DNA from: Brachycybe producta
Taxonomy: Eukaryota; Arthropoda; Diplopoda; Playtdesmida; Andrognathidae
DNA length: 64,000 nucleotides
NCBI GenBank assembly: GCA_036925085.1
Contig: JAUPFP010000015.1
Coordinates: forward strand, 457,001-521,000
Direction of reading: 5' to 3'
The translations under genes were made by a program, and so were the position numbers. The notes below the pieces were generated by a model. The model saw only the letters and a program-made list of their open reading frames with translations. It was not told the origin of the DNA and did not search any database. This document shows positions 41,922 through 53,362 of the stretch, one piece after another (positions within the stretch are counted from its first letter, which is position 1; each line of letters starts with the position of its first letter).

Positions 41922-42010
41922 AAAGTAACCGTTTTACCATTTTCTTTATAAAAAAAAAGAAAAGGACACTTGACCCCGGCTAAAACAATTAGAAAACTTC
42001 ACGTGCAACA

Positions 42011-42016
42011 GCCTCT

Positions 42017-42067
<51 letters not shown>

Positions 42068-42084
42068 GAGTCCACCCAGGGGCG
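42011..42084 (+). tRNA. tRNA-Asn (GTT), copy 8
   Basis: Consensus D-loop combined with the CCAGGGGCG 3' end and the downstream spacer of the copy 3/7 type, so it looks recombinant between unit types. Confidence 0.96.
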
Positions 42085-42174
42085 AAAGTAACCGTTTTAC
42101 CATTTTCTTTATAAAAAAAAAAGAAAAGGACACTTGACCCGGGCTAAAACAATTAGAAAACTTCACGTGCAACA

Positions 42175-42180
42175 GCCTCT

Positions 42181-42231
<51 letters not shown>

Positions 42232-42248
42232 GAGTCCATCCGGGGGCG
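42175..42248 (+). tRNA. tRNA-Asn (GTT), copy 9
   Basis: T-stem has CCATC in place of CCACC, converting a G-C to a G-U pair; still foldable. Last complete copy of the array. Confidence 0.93.
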
Positions 42249-42337
42249 AAAGTCAACGTTTTACCATTTTCTTTATAAAAAAAAAAGAAAGGACACTTGA
42301 CCCGGGCTAAAACAATTAGAAGATTCCCCGTGCAACA

Positions 42338-42356
42338 GCCTCCGCGGCGCAATCGG
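42338..42356 (+). pseudogene. tRNA-Asn 5' stub (truncated, array right edge)
   Basis: GCCTCCGCGGCGCAATCGG resembles the first 19 bases of the gene with two changes, then leaves the repeat. The upstream spacer is intact. Confidence 0.85.
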
Positions 42357-45300
42357 AGGCGACATCAACTATGATTTGTTTTTCAGAAAAAAATGGAAAG
42401 AAATTTAACCCGGGTTAAAGTAAGTCGGGAACTTACTGTAGTAAACTTAATTTATGTTAATGCAAGGCAACATGCTCACAAACACATGACTAACAAAAAA
42501 AATAATATCAAAATTCAGATCACAACTAACGCCATGTAATAATATACATTGCTAGGTGTGATGTCATTTTGACGTCACCATTTCATATAGTCATAAGATA
42601 GTAACCAGAGCCTGAGCCAGTACAAAAGTCTTTCATTCCAACAGATTGGACAATTTCCATTTGACAAATTGATGTCTCTGAACTTTGTCTAAATGAAAAC
42701 TAATTATGATTGGAAGAGCTTTTCTTCTTTCGAGCTGATTTGTTGGATGTTTAACTGAATTAAACTGAATTAAGGCAGTAATATTACATATTAACCTTAA
42801 AGGTTGATAACAGCTGTAAAGCATATATGCTTCTTGTCCCTTTAAGATCTAAATTAAATTACAATAAATATGAAAGACAATGAACAAAGCTTGGACATAG
42901 CCTCACACACAAACACACAAAAATGCAACAAGTGTCACTCAATGTTTTTTTATTATTTATAAAACTGACTGGCGTAAAAGTAACAAAGCCAATTCAGTTG
43001 TTAAGAACAAGATAAAGAAGAATAAGTATTAAAAAAAATAGCAAAGAGTGCAAGAATTTGAGTTTAAGGAAAAGCAACCGTGCAGACTGGCACACAATTG
43101 AAAATTACATTAAGGGGGCTGCACTGACTATACTGACTGAAGCAGCAAATTGTCGAGGCTTTTTTTTCTTCTCTCCTTTCCTTTCCTCCTTGAAAGCAAA
43201 TATAAGATGAAGTGACGAATAAATGTGCAACTATAGAAGAAATGGTCTTAATACAAGTAAAATACCTACAGAGAAGGAGACATTATATATGTGGTAGAAA
43301 ATGTTGCTATCCAGGCTAATCTGCTATTTACTTCATCTCTTGCTCTGGGCAGCGAAGAGGTTTAAAAGTCGGTCACTGCCTTTATAACCAAATGTCCACC
43401 AATTCATAGTTTGAGATTCTCCATTATGGCTCACACTGTCTTGAAGCATGTACACTGAGGTGTGACACTACCCATGTATGTGCACCCAGAACACCCGCGT
43501 GAGTGACTTCGCATTCCTGGCCACCCTGATAGATGACACCCACTGTTACCCTGGTGGGTCTTAAAAATGTCGCAAAAAGAGTTTCTCATGGCCTGTGACA
43601 AATCTAAAAGTAATTACCTGGAGAAAATTGGAATTCTTTTTAATTTTCTCTAAGAAAATTAAAAATAATTCTTTTTGCTTTTCTCTTGGAAAATATTTTC
43701 CGAAATTATTTAATTATTCTAAGAAATTGGTTCCGAAAAAAGAAATGTTTTGTGACCAGGATCAATCATTGGTAAGTTTGACCTGTAATTTAGCCGTGGT
43801 TGACAGTGGCCCCTCTCAGGGGTCAAAAGAATAAAACTGGCTTGCAAGGTAAACTCCGGGAGTAGAGAGTCGCACTTTGACAAAGTTTTAAGTACAGTTA
43901 CTATGTTTGTGAAGTTTTAAGTTTAAGTCTTTTTAGACTTGGAGAATATTTCTGTCAGAGTTCGCATTAATGTATCACACTTCGGATTTGATCACATTCT
44001 GTGAAGTCGGTTTTATATACCAAGTGCTACATTCGCTGTGTAATCGGTCAATATAAAGAGTTTTTTTTAACCGGGAAGGAAAGTTGCATCATTATCCCTG
44101 TTTCAATAGGCATTTCAGATTCTGAAGAACAATAAGAACAAAAGTAAAAACACTGCCTGGATTTTCAAACCGAAGATCCAGGCATGTCACAGAGGCTAAC
44201 AATAAAGTTAAATAGCTAAACTCTCTGATAGCAGGATTTTCGACCACATATATAAAAAGCACGCGTTGGACTCTTCCAATGCGGAAAGTAAAAAAAAAAA
44301 AAAGATTGAAGAAGGTCCATTGTTGCAGTTCACATTTTTGTTAAAACATCTCTCTCTAAAAAAAAAAGCAACGCAGTTGTCGACACAACTTCACACATCA
44401 TAGCCCAATTTAGAATCCCCTTTAACTAACACTCACACTCACATTGAGTGGAAGGAAGTATATACTATATATAAAGAGGCTGGGTTCAAGCAAGTGCTAT
44501 ATAATATTGTATATACTTACTATAATAGAAAATGTAGCCCCAAATGGGATTGGGGCCACTTGTACTTAGAAAGCTACAAATAGCTTTATATCCTCTTTTT
44601 TATACGAAAGATCTGAGCACTGCAGTGTTGCTAACCACATAGAAATACATGTATTTATTATAAAATATAGATTCTCAACTCAGTTATAGTTTTTTTTTTT
44701 TTTTTTTTTTTTTTGCATTGATTAGTTGTTTTTTTTATTCTCGCAAAATTTTACATAACTGAGTTTTTTAGTTTTTTTTTCTGCTTGTATGTTTATTTGT
44801 TTGTTTTGTTTTGTTTTTAGTTTCACTCTTCTCTTTCTCTGTATGAGAAGAGAGATTGTAAATCTGTGTTTTGTCTGTTTTGTTATAAATTATATGTGTT
44901 GCTTACCATGTATCTTGTTTTGTCACTGACAATCTGACATGTGGTATGTTTTCATGTGATACCCCCGTGCGTACACATCAATGTGTGTATCTTGTTTCCA
45001 CATTTTGTGCTTCTGTATTTTCTCATGTTATCTTTATCTAGTTTTTGCGGTTGAGTTTTTTTTTCTCTTAACTATTTTAACATTGTAGAAAATCTCTGTA
45101 CAATGTTGGAGTGTTTTTAATAGAATTTTTTTTTACTTAGATAAATTAAATTAGAGAAAAAAAATTATTTGAAACTTCTAGAATTTTTTTCATAATTTGG
45201 TATATAATAAAATTTACGGAGCAAATGTTTCAATTTTAAAAAAAAATTCTTATTCAAATAATCGTGTTATGGTGGTTCTTTTTTTGTAATTGTCTTAGGA
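42357..45300. other. Unassigned region upstream of or within the 5' part of PKC
   Basis: No repeat partner recognised for most of it. 43290-43600 is less AT-rich than its surroundings and could hold a non-coding first exon, but no splice evidence was found. T-run of about 25 bases near 44690-44715. GT-rich low complexity from 44820 to 45010. Confidence 0.4.
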
Positions 45301-45302
45301 TC

Positions 45303-45337
45303 CTGATGAAGTAATTTAACTTCGAAACACGTTGGTC
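45303..45337 (+). ncRNA. Hammerhead-like core motif (probably incomplete)
   Basis: CTGATGA (45303-45309), a 5-bp stem GAAGT/ACTTC (45308-45312, 45319-45323), then GAAAC (45324-45328) and GTC at 45334-45336. These are the conserved core words of a hammerhead ribozyme in the right order, but helix I does not pair and helix II overlaps the core by two bases. May be only a conserved hairpin of a retroelement tail. Confidence 0.25.
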
Positions 45338-45546
45338 TACATTTTTTATGTAATTGTTTCGTGTTTCTGAAGGCCTGCATATGGTTGGACTTCTGAATAT
45401 TTTTGACCACATGGTTATTTTAAATATTTTTAAATTTTGCTTTATTGTTTCTGGTCAAGTTAATGTGTTTTCAGTTTGTATAATCAAAAAAGATTATAAT
45501 GCAACCCATGGACAACGTAAATATTATTGTAAATTATTCATAACTA

Positions 45547-45841
45547 GGGCTCGGATTTTTATGTAATATCAAGCAACTGTTTTCTCAATCTGTGGTCTAA
45601 GAACCAATTGTGAATTAATAATCCTGTTTAGATCCACCAACAATTATGTTGTTTTTTTCAATCAATAACAAACAGTTATTGGTAGCTAAAACTCTAGTTA
45701 ACTAATAGTAACCAGGCATCTAGCCTCTAATCAGCCCTTTTTATTATTAGCAAAAGCATAATTGCAATTGCTCTTCACAATTGGGCACTTGAGCCTCAAA
45801 TTGAGAAACAGTTGCTTGATATTGCATAAAAGTCCGAGCCC
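45547..45841. mobile_element. Inverted-repeat element AA
   Basis: Ends GGGCTCGGATTTTTATGTAA and TGCATAAAAGTCCGAGCCC, with the pairing continuing through TATCAAGCAACTGTTT / AACAGTTGCTTGATA for about 40 bp per arm. Non-coding. Confidence 0.85.
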
Positions 45842-46103
45842 AATTGATAACTTACACAAGCATCATTCATCGTGGAATTGCGTTTCTTTTTTTGAACACT
45901 TCGTATTAGGTCTACTTTAAAAATGAAATTTATTTTAAAATTTAAAATATTTGGTTTGAAAACAAAACAAAAATCAAGATTTAAATCAAATCTAATTTTA
46001 TTTAATTTTTTTTTTTGGTATTTTTTTTCACATGATTTTTTTGCATTTCTGTGTCACTGACATGTCACGTGTGTGCGCGTTTAACTGCTGCTAAGTTTCT
46101 TGT
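45842..46103. other. AT-rich spacer
   Basis: No gene recognised. Confidence 0.45.
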
Positions 46104-46495
46104 AATGGCGCATTCACACTAGGCTGGTTTCCCAGTTGCTGGCTGGTTGTAGCTCTCTAGCAGCATAGTGTGAACCAGCAGCATAGTGTGAACCAGCAGC
46201 TGCTTTCTCCAGCAGGCTAGTGATTTTAACAGCGGCTGGTGAAGTTGAACATGTCCAACTTTAGCAGCTACCAGCTGGTCATGTGCCTCCCTTCCTACTG
46301 CTACCCACTAGTCGGTAGTTGAAACTTCATTGCTGGGGTTGGTTGTTGTTAGAGTTTGTGTTTTTGCAAGATGGTGATTGGATGGCTTGCACTGCTAATG
46401 CCAGCAGTGACTGGACAAGTGTGAACCCAAAGCAGCAGCTGCTTGCTATTGCTGCTAATAGCCAGAAGCAACCAGCCTAGTGTGAATGCGCCTTA
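46104..46495. mobile_element. Inverted-repeat element P
   Basis: TIRs GGCGCATTCACACTAGGCTG and CAGCCTAGTGTGAATGCGCC, flanked by TAA on both sides (PIF/Harbinger-like target choice, inference). The interior is rich in CAGCAGCTGCT and TAGTGTGAA words. GC-rich against its surroundings; non-coding. Confidence 0.85.
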
Positions 46496-46539
46496 AGTGT
46501 ATTGTCAAGGCATTATTTTACAGCTTGTGTTTGTTTAAT

Positions 46540-46880
46540 GGTTTCAGCAATGTGTGTAATTTACATGTATCTATGTCACTTACATGTGTGTGTGTGTGTC
46601 ATATGTCTGTAAAAGTGAGTGTATTTTGTTTCGCATTGTGTGTATCTCTGTGTGTCACTGTGTGCATTGTGTCATTCTAAAACCTAATACATGTTTCTGT
46701 CTTTTGTATGTGTTTTTTTTTTCTTTTCTCAATCTTGTTTGTGTCTGTGTTGCATGTAGATGTATAACATATTCACATTCTGTTTGTGTCTGTGTCTCTC
46801 TGTAGGTTGTCTCTCTGTCTGTATGTACATTGGATGGATATATAATATAAGAGTATTTATTCCTCACTGTGTTTGTGGAT
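46540..46880. repeat. Degenerate GTGTCACTGTGTG tract
   Basis: Same kind of low-complexity sequence as 35.5-36.7 kb. Open frames across it are Cys/Val-rich artefacts. Confidence 0.6.
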
Positions 46881-46964
46881 GTGTGTAACACAAAACGAGC
46901 ATTAAAACCTATGGAGGAACTACATTGCTATATCAAGAATACATTTTTGGCTAAGACAAACTCG

Positions 46965-47449
<485 letters not shown>

Positions 47450-47760
47450 TGTCAATGGTTCGGAACCGGTTTGCTAATTACTGAAACTGATAGAACCAGT
47501 TCGCAAGTATAGGTCGAACTGATAAGAACTGGTTCGCAACCGAGTAGATTCGGTTCGGTTCGGTTCTACTCTGTGCCACCTCTAAAAACTAATGTGATGC
47601 GCAAATCTCCTAATGCATATTGGGCCCAAACCGGTTCTGATCAGTTCGTCAATCTTGACGAACCAGTTCAAACGCATTAGCAGATTTGTGCAGCACATAA
47701 GACTAATGTGCTGAACAAACCTACTAAATGTATATTGGGAACCGGGTTCGTCAAGTACTG
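47450..47760 (+). mobile_element. Family J element (GGTTCGGAACCGG), copy 1
   Basis: GAGATGTCAATGGTTCGGAA, CAGTTCGCAAGTATAGGTCG, GTAGATTCGGTTCGGTTCGG, TTCGTCAATCTTGACGAACC, GCAGATTTGTGCAGCACATA. The same blocks appear in reverse order and complement at 61490-61712, and a short piece near 59840-59890. Confidence 0.75.
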
Positions 47761-48279
47761 CTCAAGTACTTGCTCAAGTACTGCTCAACAAAAATAAAAC
47801 TTTCCTATTCTTTATAACACATACACAAACGTTGCAAAATGTTGTATTGCGTAACATTGCACTATACATTTCAATGTTGAGTTATATGAATCTTATCTTA
47901 AAAAGCACGTTCAGTTTCTAAGCGCTTTTGAAGAAGAATGAAGAACCTCCACATATACCTCGCAATTATGAAGTGCAATTTTATGTCAAAATGGCAGTAA
48001 TTGGACAAAAAAAATGAAATTATTAATATAAAATTTTGTTGTTTTTTTTTGTACAAAAATTTTCACCAAACTTTTCTCGAACAGCTCTTCAAAATTGCTT
48101 AGAAAATAAATGCATTTAGTTTTAAAACTAATCACAGATTGTCATGCTATTTGTAGGCAATTGTGCAGATTTACTGGATAAATTGATAAGTTTCGCATAT
48201 TGTCTATTAATTATGCAAAATAGCTGATTTTCCACTTTGGCTGAAACAAATATACAAATGTCTTTTGATATTTATATAT
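47761..48279. other. AT-rich spacer
   Basis: No gene recognised. Confidence 0.4.
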
Positions 48280-48416
48280 GTCGCATTCTATTAGCGTAAT
48301 TGTCCATTACACGGAATGTATGTTCATTTCGCGTTTTGCATCAGACTAATTTATGTTTCATTTCACGAAATGAACTTACATTTCGTGTAATGGAAAATTA
48401 CACCAAATGGATACAA
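48280..48416. mobile_element. Family G fold-back copy 2
   Basis: GTCGCATTCTATTAGCGTAA, TTGTCCATTACACGGAATG and TTTCGTGTAATGGAAAATTA; counterpart of 21193-21334. Confidence 0.8.
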
Positions 48417-49121
48417 TATATATATATACATATATACCATGTAATTTTTTAAAGATGCTTTTTTTCAAAGCAAAATTACATATCGCCTCTCTCTCACACA
48501 TCCAACACACACAAAAAAACAAAAGATAAAAGGAAATAAACCACATATGATTTGCATATCCGTGATTATCATCTTCTGCTAGATTTTTTTAGGCACACAT
48601 TAATGACAGAAAGAGAGAGAGAGATTTGTGTGAATAAAATAATATATTTCAAACCATTTCATCTTTTTTTTTTTAATTTCATCTTTGTAGAGAGACTTGA
48701 GTGGAGGTTTTTTTTGTATTTCCTATGACTCACAATATAAACCACTTTCTGTCAAGTGTTTTATTGCTTTTATTATAGATTTATGAAGAAGTCCAGAGAG
48801 ACAATATAAAACAATGTGGTCAATTTTTAGCTACACATAATATATATAATACATGTAATGGATACGCAAAAAAAAAATTGGTTCGATGACCGAAAAAAAT
48901 AACACACACAATGTAAATTCATTTGGCGCCAAAATAGAAAAATTGTCTAGCCATTTTTAGTTTTAAAAAACATAACAAAACATAAGAGAAATCAATTATC
49001 TTAACACAAAAAAAACCGCAAATTATTATTATTATTATAAGAACCCAATATCTACCTATCTATACCTCTCTCTCTGGAACGCTCTCACATAGAAGTTGGA
49101 AACCTCTGACGTTGTACGTCA
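48417..49121. other. AT-rich spacer
   Basis: No gene recognised. CT/CA patches near 48485-48515 and an ATT run near 49024. Confidence 0.4.
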
Positions 49122-49129
49122 GTGATAAC

Positions 49130-49733
49130 CAGGGCAAGGAGGTTCATGCACTTAAAAGCAACAAAATATGCATGTATTCATGCAACAAAAAACAACTAAA
49201 TATGCCATTAAATATGCACTATTAACAAATCTTATTCAAAATTTCACCCATGCAAATTGAAGAAAATGGCAACAAGCAACATTTTTAAAACTTCAAATTT
49301 CAAAACTTCATCGATTTTTTGTCAAAAAATTTTAATATTTAGAAAAAAATTTCTCTCAACATCAAAGGCTGTACTAGGAGTATAAGTGGTTCAGAGTATC
49401 ATTTGTATCAAGATCATCGTTAATTTCATTTATAAGATGAACCTGATTCTATGTCCCCCCCCCCTTATAAACAGTATATTTCCACAATTTTCCTGAAGTC
49501 AGAAAAATTCTGAGATGTATATTTTTTTTTTTGGAAAAAATTGCAAAAATTACAATTTATGCACTTTTTTGCCAATGGCATGCTTTGAAAAAAAAATGAC
49601 AAAATATGAAAAACATGCATTATAAAATTCATATATTTAGCTTCAGCATGATATGGATTATGTTCCTATCTCATTTAGCATGAATTCTGAGCCAGAATAC
49701 TAAACATGCATTTGCATGAACCTCCTTGCACTG
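49130..49733. mobile_element. hAT-like non-autonomous element BB with perfect 8-bp target duplication
   Basis: Begins CAGGGCAAGGAGGTTCATGC and ends GCATGAACCTCCTTGCACTG (20 of 21 TIR bases match). GTGATAAC flanks both sides (49122-49129 and 49734-49741). The 604-bp AT-rich interior contains ATGCATGTATTCATGCAACA-type words and no transposase. Confidence 0.88.
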
Positions 49734-49741
49734 GTGATAAC

Positions 49742-51002
49742 CTTTACGCCGCTAGATGGAGTTTGTAATAGCATTACTGCTATGACATGGAACTGCTGAA
49801 AAACAGTCGCTTAAAAATATAAATTTTCTTAATTTTTTAAGAAAAATTTGGGAGAAGAAAACATTCCTATAGAACATAACAGCCACTGCAGTGGCGCCAT
49901 CTGAGAAGACTAAAACAAAATAAATATCTATTCAGCTATCTTAAGTCATTTAAATCAATCTTTATATGTTTTAAATAACAACTTTTTAACACTTGCTTTT
50001 TAGAATAAGAAATTTTATTTCATTGCCGTTCTAATTTGGTTAAAAAGTTCCACAAATTATTTAGGAATGGACCCACTGGATCAATGGTTATTGTCATTCA
50101 TAACTGTGGTTTAACTTTAAATGACCAACCACGAGTGACCACACTTATGGATTATCAAATTTTCATCCAACAAATTCCTCTCTCGTTTATTATTTAATTT
50201 TATTATTAATTATTGTTGGATTTTAACACTCGGACACATTTGATCTTTTCAACTAACTTTATCACATTTTGACAACTCATTTACTAATTTCGCATTTTGA
50301 CAACTCATTTACTAATTTCGCATTAATGGTAATTGGAATGTCAAAATAAGATTAGCTAAAAGCTTGCATAATTTTCATTCAAAATACTAGAATGAATTAC
50401 TACTTGAGTAATTGAAAACTAGAAATTGGTCCATCCAATCTCATGATGTTACTTAACAAAAAAAACAAAAAACACTAGTACACATTTACAGCATCTGTTA
50501 CCATGACAACAAAACTGTAATGACGTCACAACGGTACGTGACTGTTTCGAACAAAAGGTGATCACTGATTATAACAATGGGTTGGAAAAATGTCCATCAA
50601 ACAACATTTTACAACACTAAGCTAACAATAGTTGCAATCATTATTCAACGAGCTATATCTATCCCCAATACACATTCGAGTTTCATGCGAAGAAGTTTTA
50701 TTGGATGACCAATGGTCAATATAAAGGCTGTGTTAGAAACAATAATAGAAAAATGCGACTTTTCTCGAAATAAAACAGAGAAAGGAGTGTCCGGCAACAA
50801 ATGCAATCAACACATGTATAAATGATCATGAGGAAATAAAATAGATTATGGCAGAATTTCAGTAGTGTGTGTGATGGTTAAGAATGTACAGTATGTTGAA
50901 AAACATGTATTCAAAATGGCCACCTTATATATGTTGGAGGTTTTGTAAGGCCTCTCTTATCAGAGGCTCTATAAAATCCCACAGCGCCTAACGGAGTCTT
51001 AT
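49742..51002. other. Unassigned spacer
   Basis: CACTGCAGTGGCGCCATCTG near 49885 resembles the family A end and the piece near 61955, probably an old relic. A short direct repeat (TTTTGACAACTCATTTACTA) occurs twice at about 50267-50315. Confidence 0.45.
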
Positions 51003-51362
51003 CCAAGTAATCATTTATTTTGTCTCTGTCGCGTTACATGGCGCCACTAGCCCTCCTCTCATAGAAATGTACTGACACTTTTTCAATGAACTCTTAACTC
51101 ACCTTTTCCTTGTTTTCCACGTGGCAAACGCGTCATCGCTATTTCTACACGTGCTATCTATCTTCACGTATATTGTGTTCTGGGGTGTAAGTTTGTCCGC
51201 GTGCTGATAATTAAGGTTGTTTTGGACGCGCTTTTAGAGGCTAAAAGGCTGCATTTTATTTCAACTAATTGGCGACGAGTGTAGTTTGCCACCTATGGAA
51301 GGAGTTGCAGGCGCCATCTACCTTGCAATTTACACAAGTCTTTTTCTATAGATCCCTTTTAA
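51003..51362 (+). mobile_element. CACGTG-rich repeat, family A copy 4
   Basis: CATGGCGCCACTAGCCC to GGCGCCATCTACC. One site is mutated (CCGCGTGCT for CCACGTGCT); CCACGTGGC and ACACGTGCT remain. The small ORF starting at 51269 begins inside it and is not credited. Confidence 0.85.
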
Positions 51363-52059
51363 CCGATATAAACGCGCCACTGGCCGCGCCTCTTCCTCAC
51401 ACCCTACAACAGCCAATCAATAATACAAATTGTCAATCAGTGTATTTCTCAAATATACCAACCAAAATTGCCACCAAAAAAGAAAAGATGGCGGTGAAAG
51501 AAAAAAAAAAGGAAAAGGCCAAAAGAAAAATTAAAGAGATTCTGATAAAATGACACATAAAGAAAGATAATTTCCCCACCAAAAATGGTGGTTGCCCTGT
51601 AGACCTATAGTAGGTCTACCATAGGTCAAAAATGTAATAAGAGAGATTCCATTACTCCCATTTTCAAAATATAGTTACAGGAAGGGCGTAATAAACATAT
51701 GAGAGCTTGACATCATCAAAGTTTTCTTTATTTCTTTGCTATTTAGATGATTGATAAATTTGGCCCCGCATTTCGTGACCTACATCCATCCATATTTGAA
51801 AAACAAAACAAAAAACCTGATAACTATCAGCAATTAATCGATTCTCATGGGATAAAAAGTGATATGAAATTTTCATCCAATGGCTATGAAATTATGATGA
51901 TACAGTGGCTGAGTGGCTCACGAACCACAACATCCTTATTCCTAATCCGAATGTAGTTGTAGAATGGCCTTCTTCTAAATTATAAAGACCTATATTGTCG
52001 ATGGTCACGACAGTACAGAACCCAATTTTGACATGATAGGCCACTTTCAGAAACCTTTA
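51363..52059. other. Unassigned spacer
   Basis: A 69-codon open frame at 51747-51956 lacks splice or homology support. No gene claimed. Confidence 0.35.
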
Positions 52060-52412
52060 CGAATACAGCAGAACGTCGGATATCAGAACCATCTATAATT
52101 ATCGGAACAAAATATCTTTTACTTATTCTTATGGAAATATTCTACTGTATTTCCACAAGAATAAGTAAAAAAAATTGTTTCTAATAATCGACAGTTCCAA
52201 TAACCGACGTTCCGATAATCGATGTCCTATTGCCTCTATTATCGGAACCGTCGATACTGGGAACCAATTTTTTCTTATGGAAATACTACTTATGGGAATA
52301 ATTTTTTTTTCTTCACTTTTTTTAATGGGAGTTCGATTAAATGAATTTTCGATTATCAGAACTAGTAGTCATGCTCGACATTAGTTCCGATAATCGACAT
52401 TCTACTGTACCA
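52060..52412. mobile_element. Family W element copy 2
   Basis: Left CAGCAGAACGTCGGATATCA, right GTTCCGATAATCGACATTCT. Inner TCTTATGGAAATA appears twice. Same word set as 38045-38280 (CGATAATCGA, TTCCGATAA). pogo/Tigger-like ends, inference. Confidence 0.6.
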
Positions 52413-52676
52413 TAAAAAGGCCTTAAATTTGTGTTCTTTGCCTTTCAATTATCTGATATCCACAATTTAGAGTTTAAATTATTTCTGAAAAGTTGAAACA
52501 AGAAACTTCTTAATTTATCTAATTTCTAACAAACTTTGAGTTTTATTCACTAAAAATATCACTTATAATATTAACAAAATTTTGACACTGGGTGCGCTGT
52601 ATAATGTAACTGAATGTAAAATTAAATTAACAACCAAAAGCGTCCTTTACATTCTACACGCTATCAGAGGAGGAGG

Positions 52677-52694
52677 GGGGGGGGGGGGCGGGTC
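52677..52694. repeat. G14 run
   Basis: GGAGG followed by an uninterrupted run of about 14 G, then CGGG. Potential quadruplex-forming site on the plus strand. Confidence 0.8.
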
Positions 52695-52825
52695 TATAAA
52701 AACAAAGAAATCCTAAACTCAGTAATATTGTAGCTGTGTTATTTTAACATTATATTATATATTAAGCCCCATATATTAAGCCCCGTCTATCCTTGATGTT
52801 TCCTTCCTTGCTTCCTTCTTTGAGT

Positions 52826-53355
52826 AACGCTGTACAAACAAGGACAAAAACCTTGAACCACGTCGGAATTTATATAAATTTAAATGAATAAACAGCTTTT
52901 TTTCTCAAGGTCAACTACAGTATATGTTGCACACTCCCAATCCAAGAACCCCATGATATTAAATTGAAGAGGGGAAAAGGTTGGAAAGTGTAGAAGGGGA
53001 GAGAGAGAAACGTGGAGGGAGGAAAAAAGGGGGAGGGGGAAACTGAAATTGAAATGAGTAAAAAAATAAACAAACGACGCGCATGCGCACACTGGAGAAA
53101 ATGAAAAGCTCATTTTCTCTTTCAAATATAAAAAAGGGGAGGGGATAATAGTAGCAAAATTAAACTACAGTTTATCACAGGCAATTGAGCCCAGCATTAG
53201 AATTTCTTTTCCTCCGCCCTTTTATGAACGTCATCAATTTATAATTGGTTTGTTACTTGGTCTGACGTCATAAAGGGCGGAGGAAAAGAAATTCTAATGC
53301 TGGGCACAATTGCCTATGAATTTTGCTCCCGTGTATTTATGACGAGTTACCCCAC
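52826..53355 (+). mobile_element. Family C element copy 1
   Basis: Starts ACGCTGTACAAACAAGGAC, CACGTCGGAATTTATATAAA, CCAAGAACCCCATGATATTA, GACGCGCATGCGCACACTGG and ends GCTCCCGTGTATTTATGACG, TTACCCCACTA. A snap-back B-type element (53179-53316) sits near its right end. Other copies: 58965-59405, 21424-21667. Confidence 0.75.
53179..53316. mobile_element. Snap-back element, family B variant
   Basis: Arms GGCAATTGAGCCCAGCATTA and TAATGCTGGGCACAATTGCC; inner CCTCCGCCCTTTTATGA / CATAAAGGGCGGAGG. Shares the GGCAATT ends and CCGCCCTTTT core with family B but has different intervening sequence. 59369-59410 retains its left half only. Confidence 0.8.
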
Positions 53356-53362
53356 TATAGTT

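Larger units (their letters stand above)
40742..42356 (+). repeat. Tandem array of tRNA-Asn units, 162-164-bp period, with a 650-bp higher-order repeat
   Basis: Each unit is a 74-bp tRNA gene plus an 88-90-bp spacer. The spacer has a T-run 10-15 bases after the gene, TTTCTTTATAAAAAAAAA, GACACTTGACCCGGGCTAAA, and CACGTGCAACA just before the next gene. 40785-41434 and 41435-42084 are the same four-unit block repeated, with only a handful of differences. The ends are truncated tRNA copies. Confidence 0.95.

Noticed and set aside
40742-42356. CRISPR-like or satellite interpretation of the 163-bp repeats
   Set aside because: Each unit contains a fully foldable tRNA-Asn with A and B boxes and a nearby T-run.
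51269-51553. 94-residue plus-strand frame
   Set aside because: Starts inside a family A transposon copy and ends in a Lys-rich low-complexity run.
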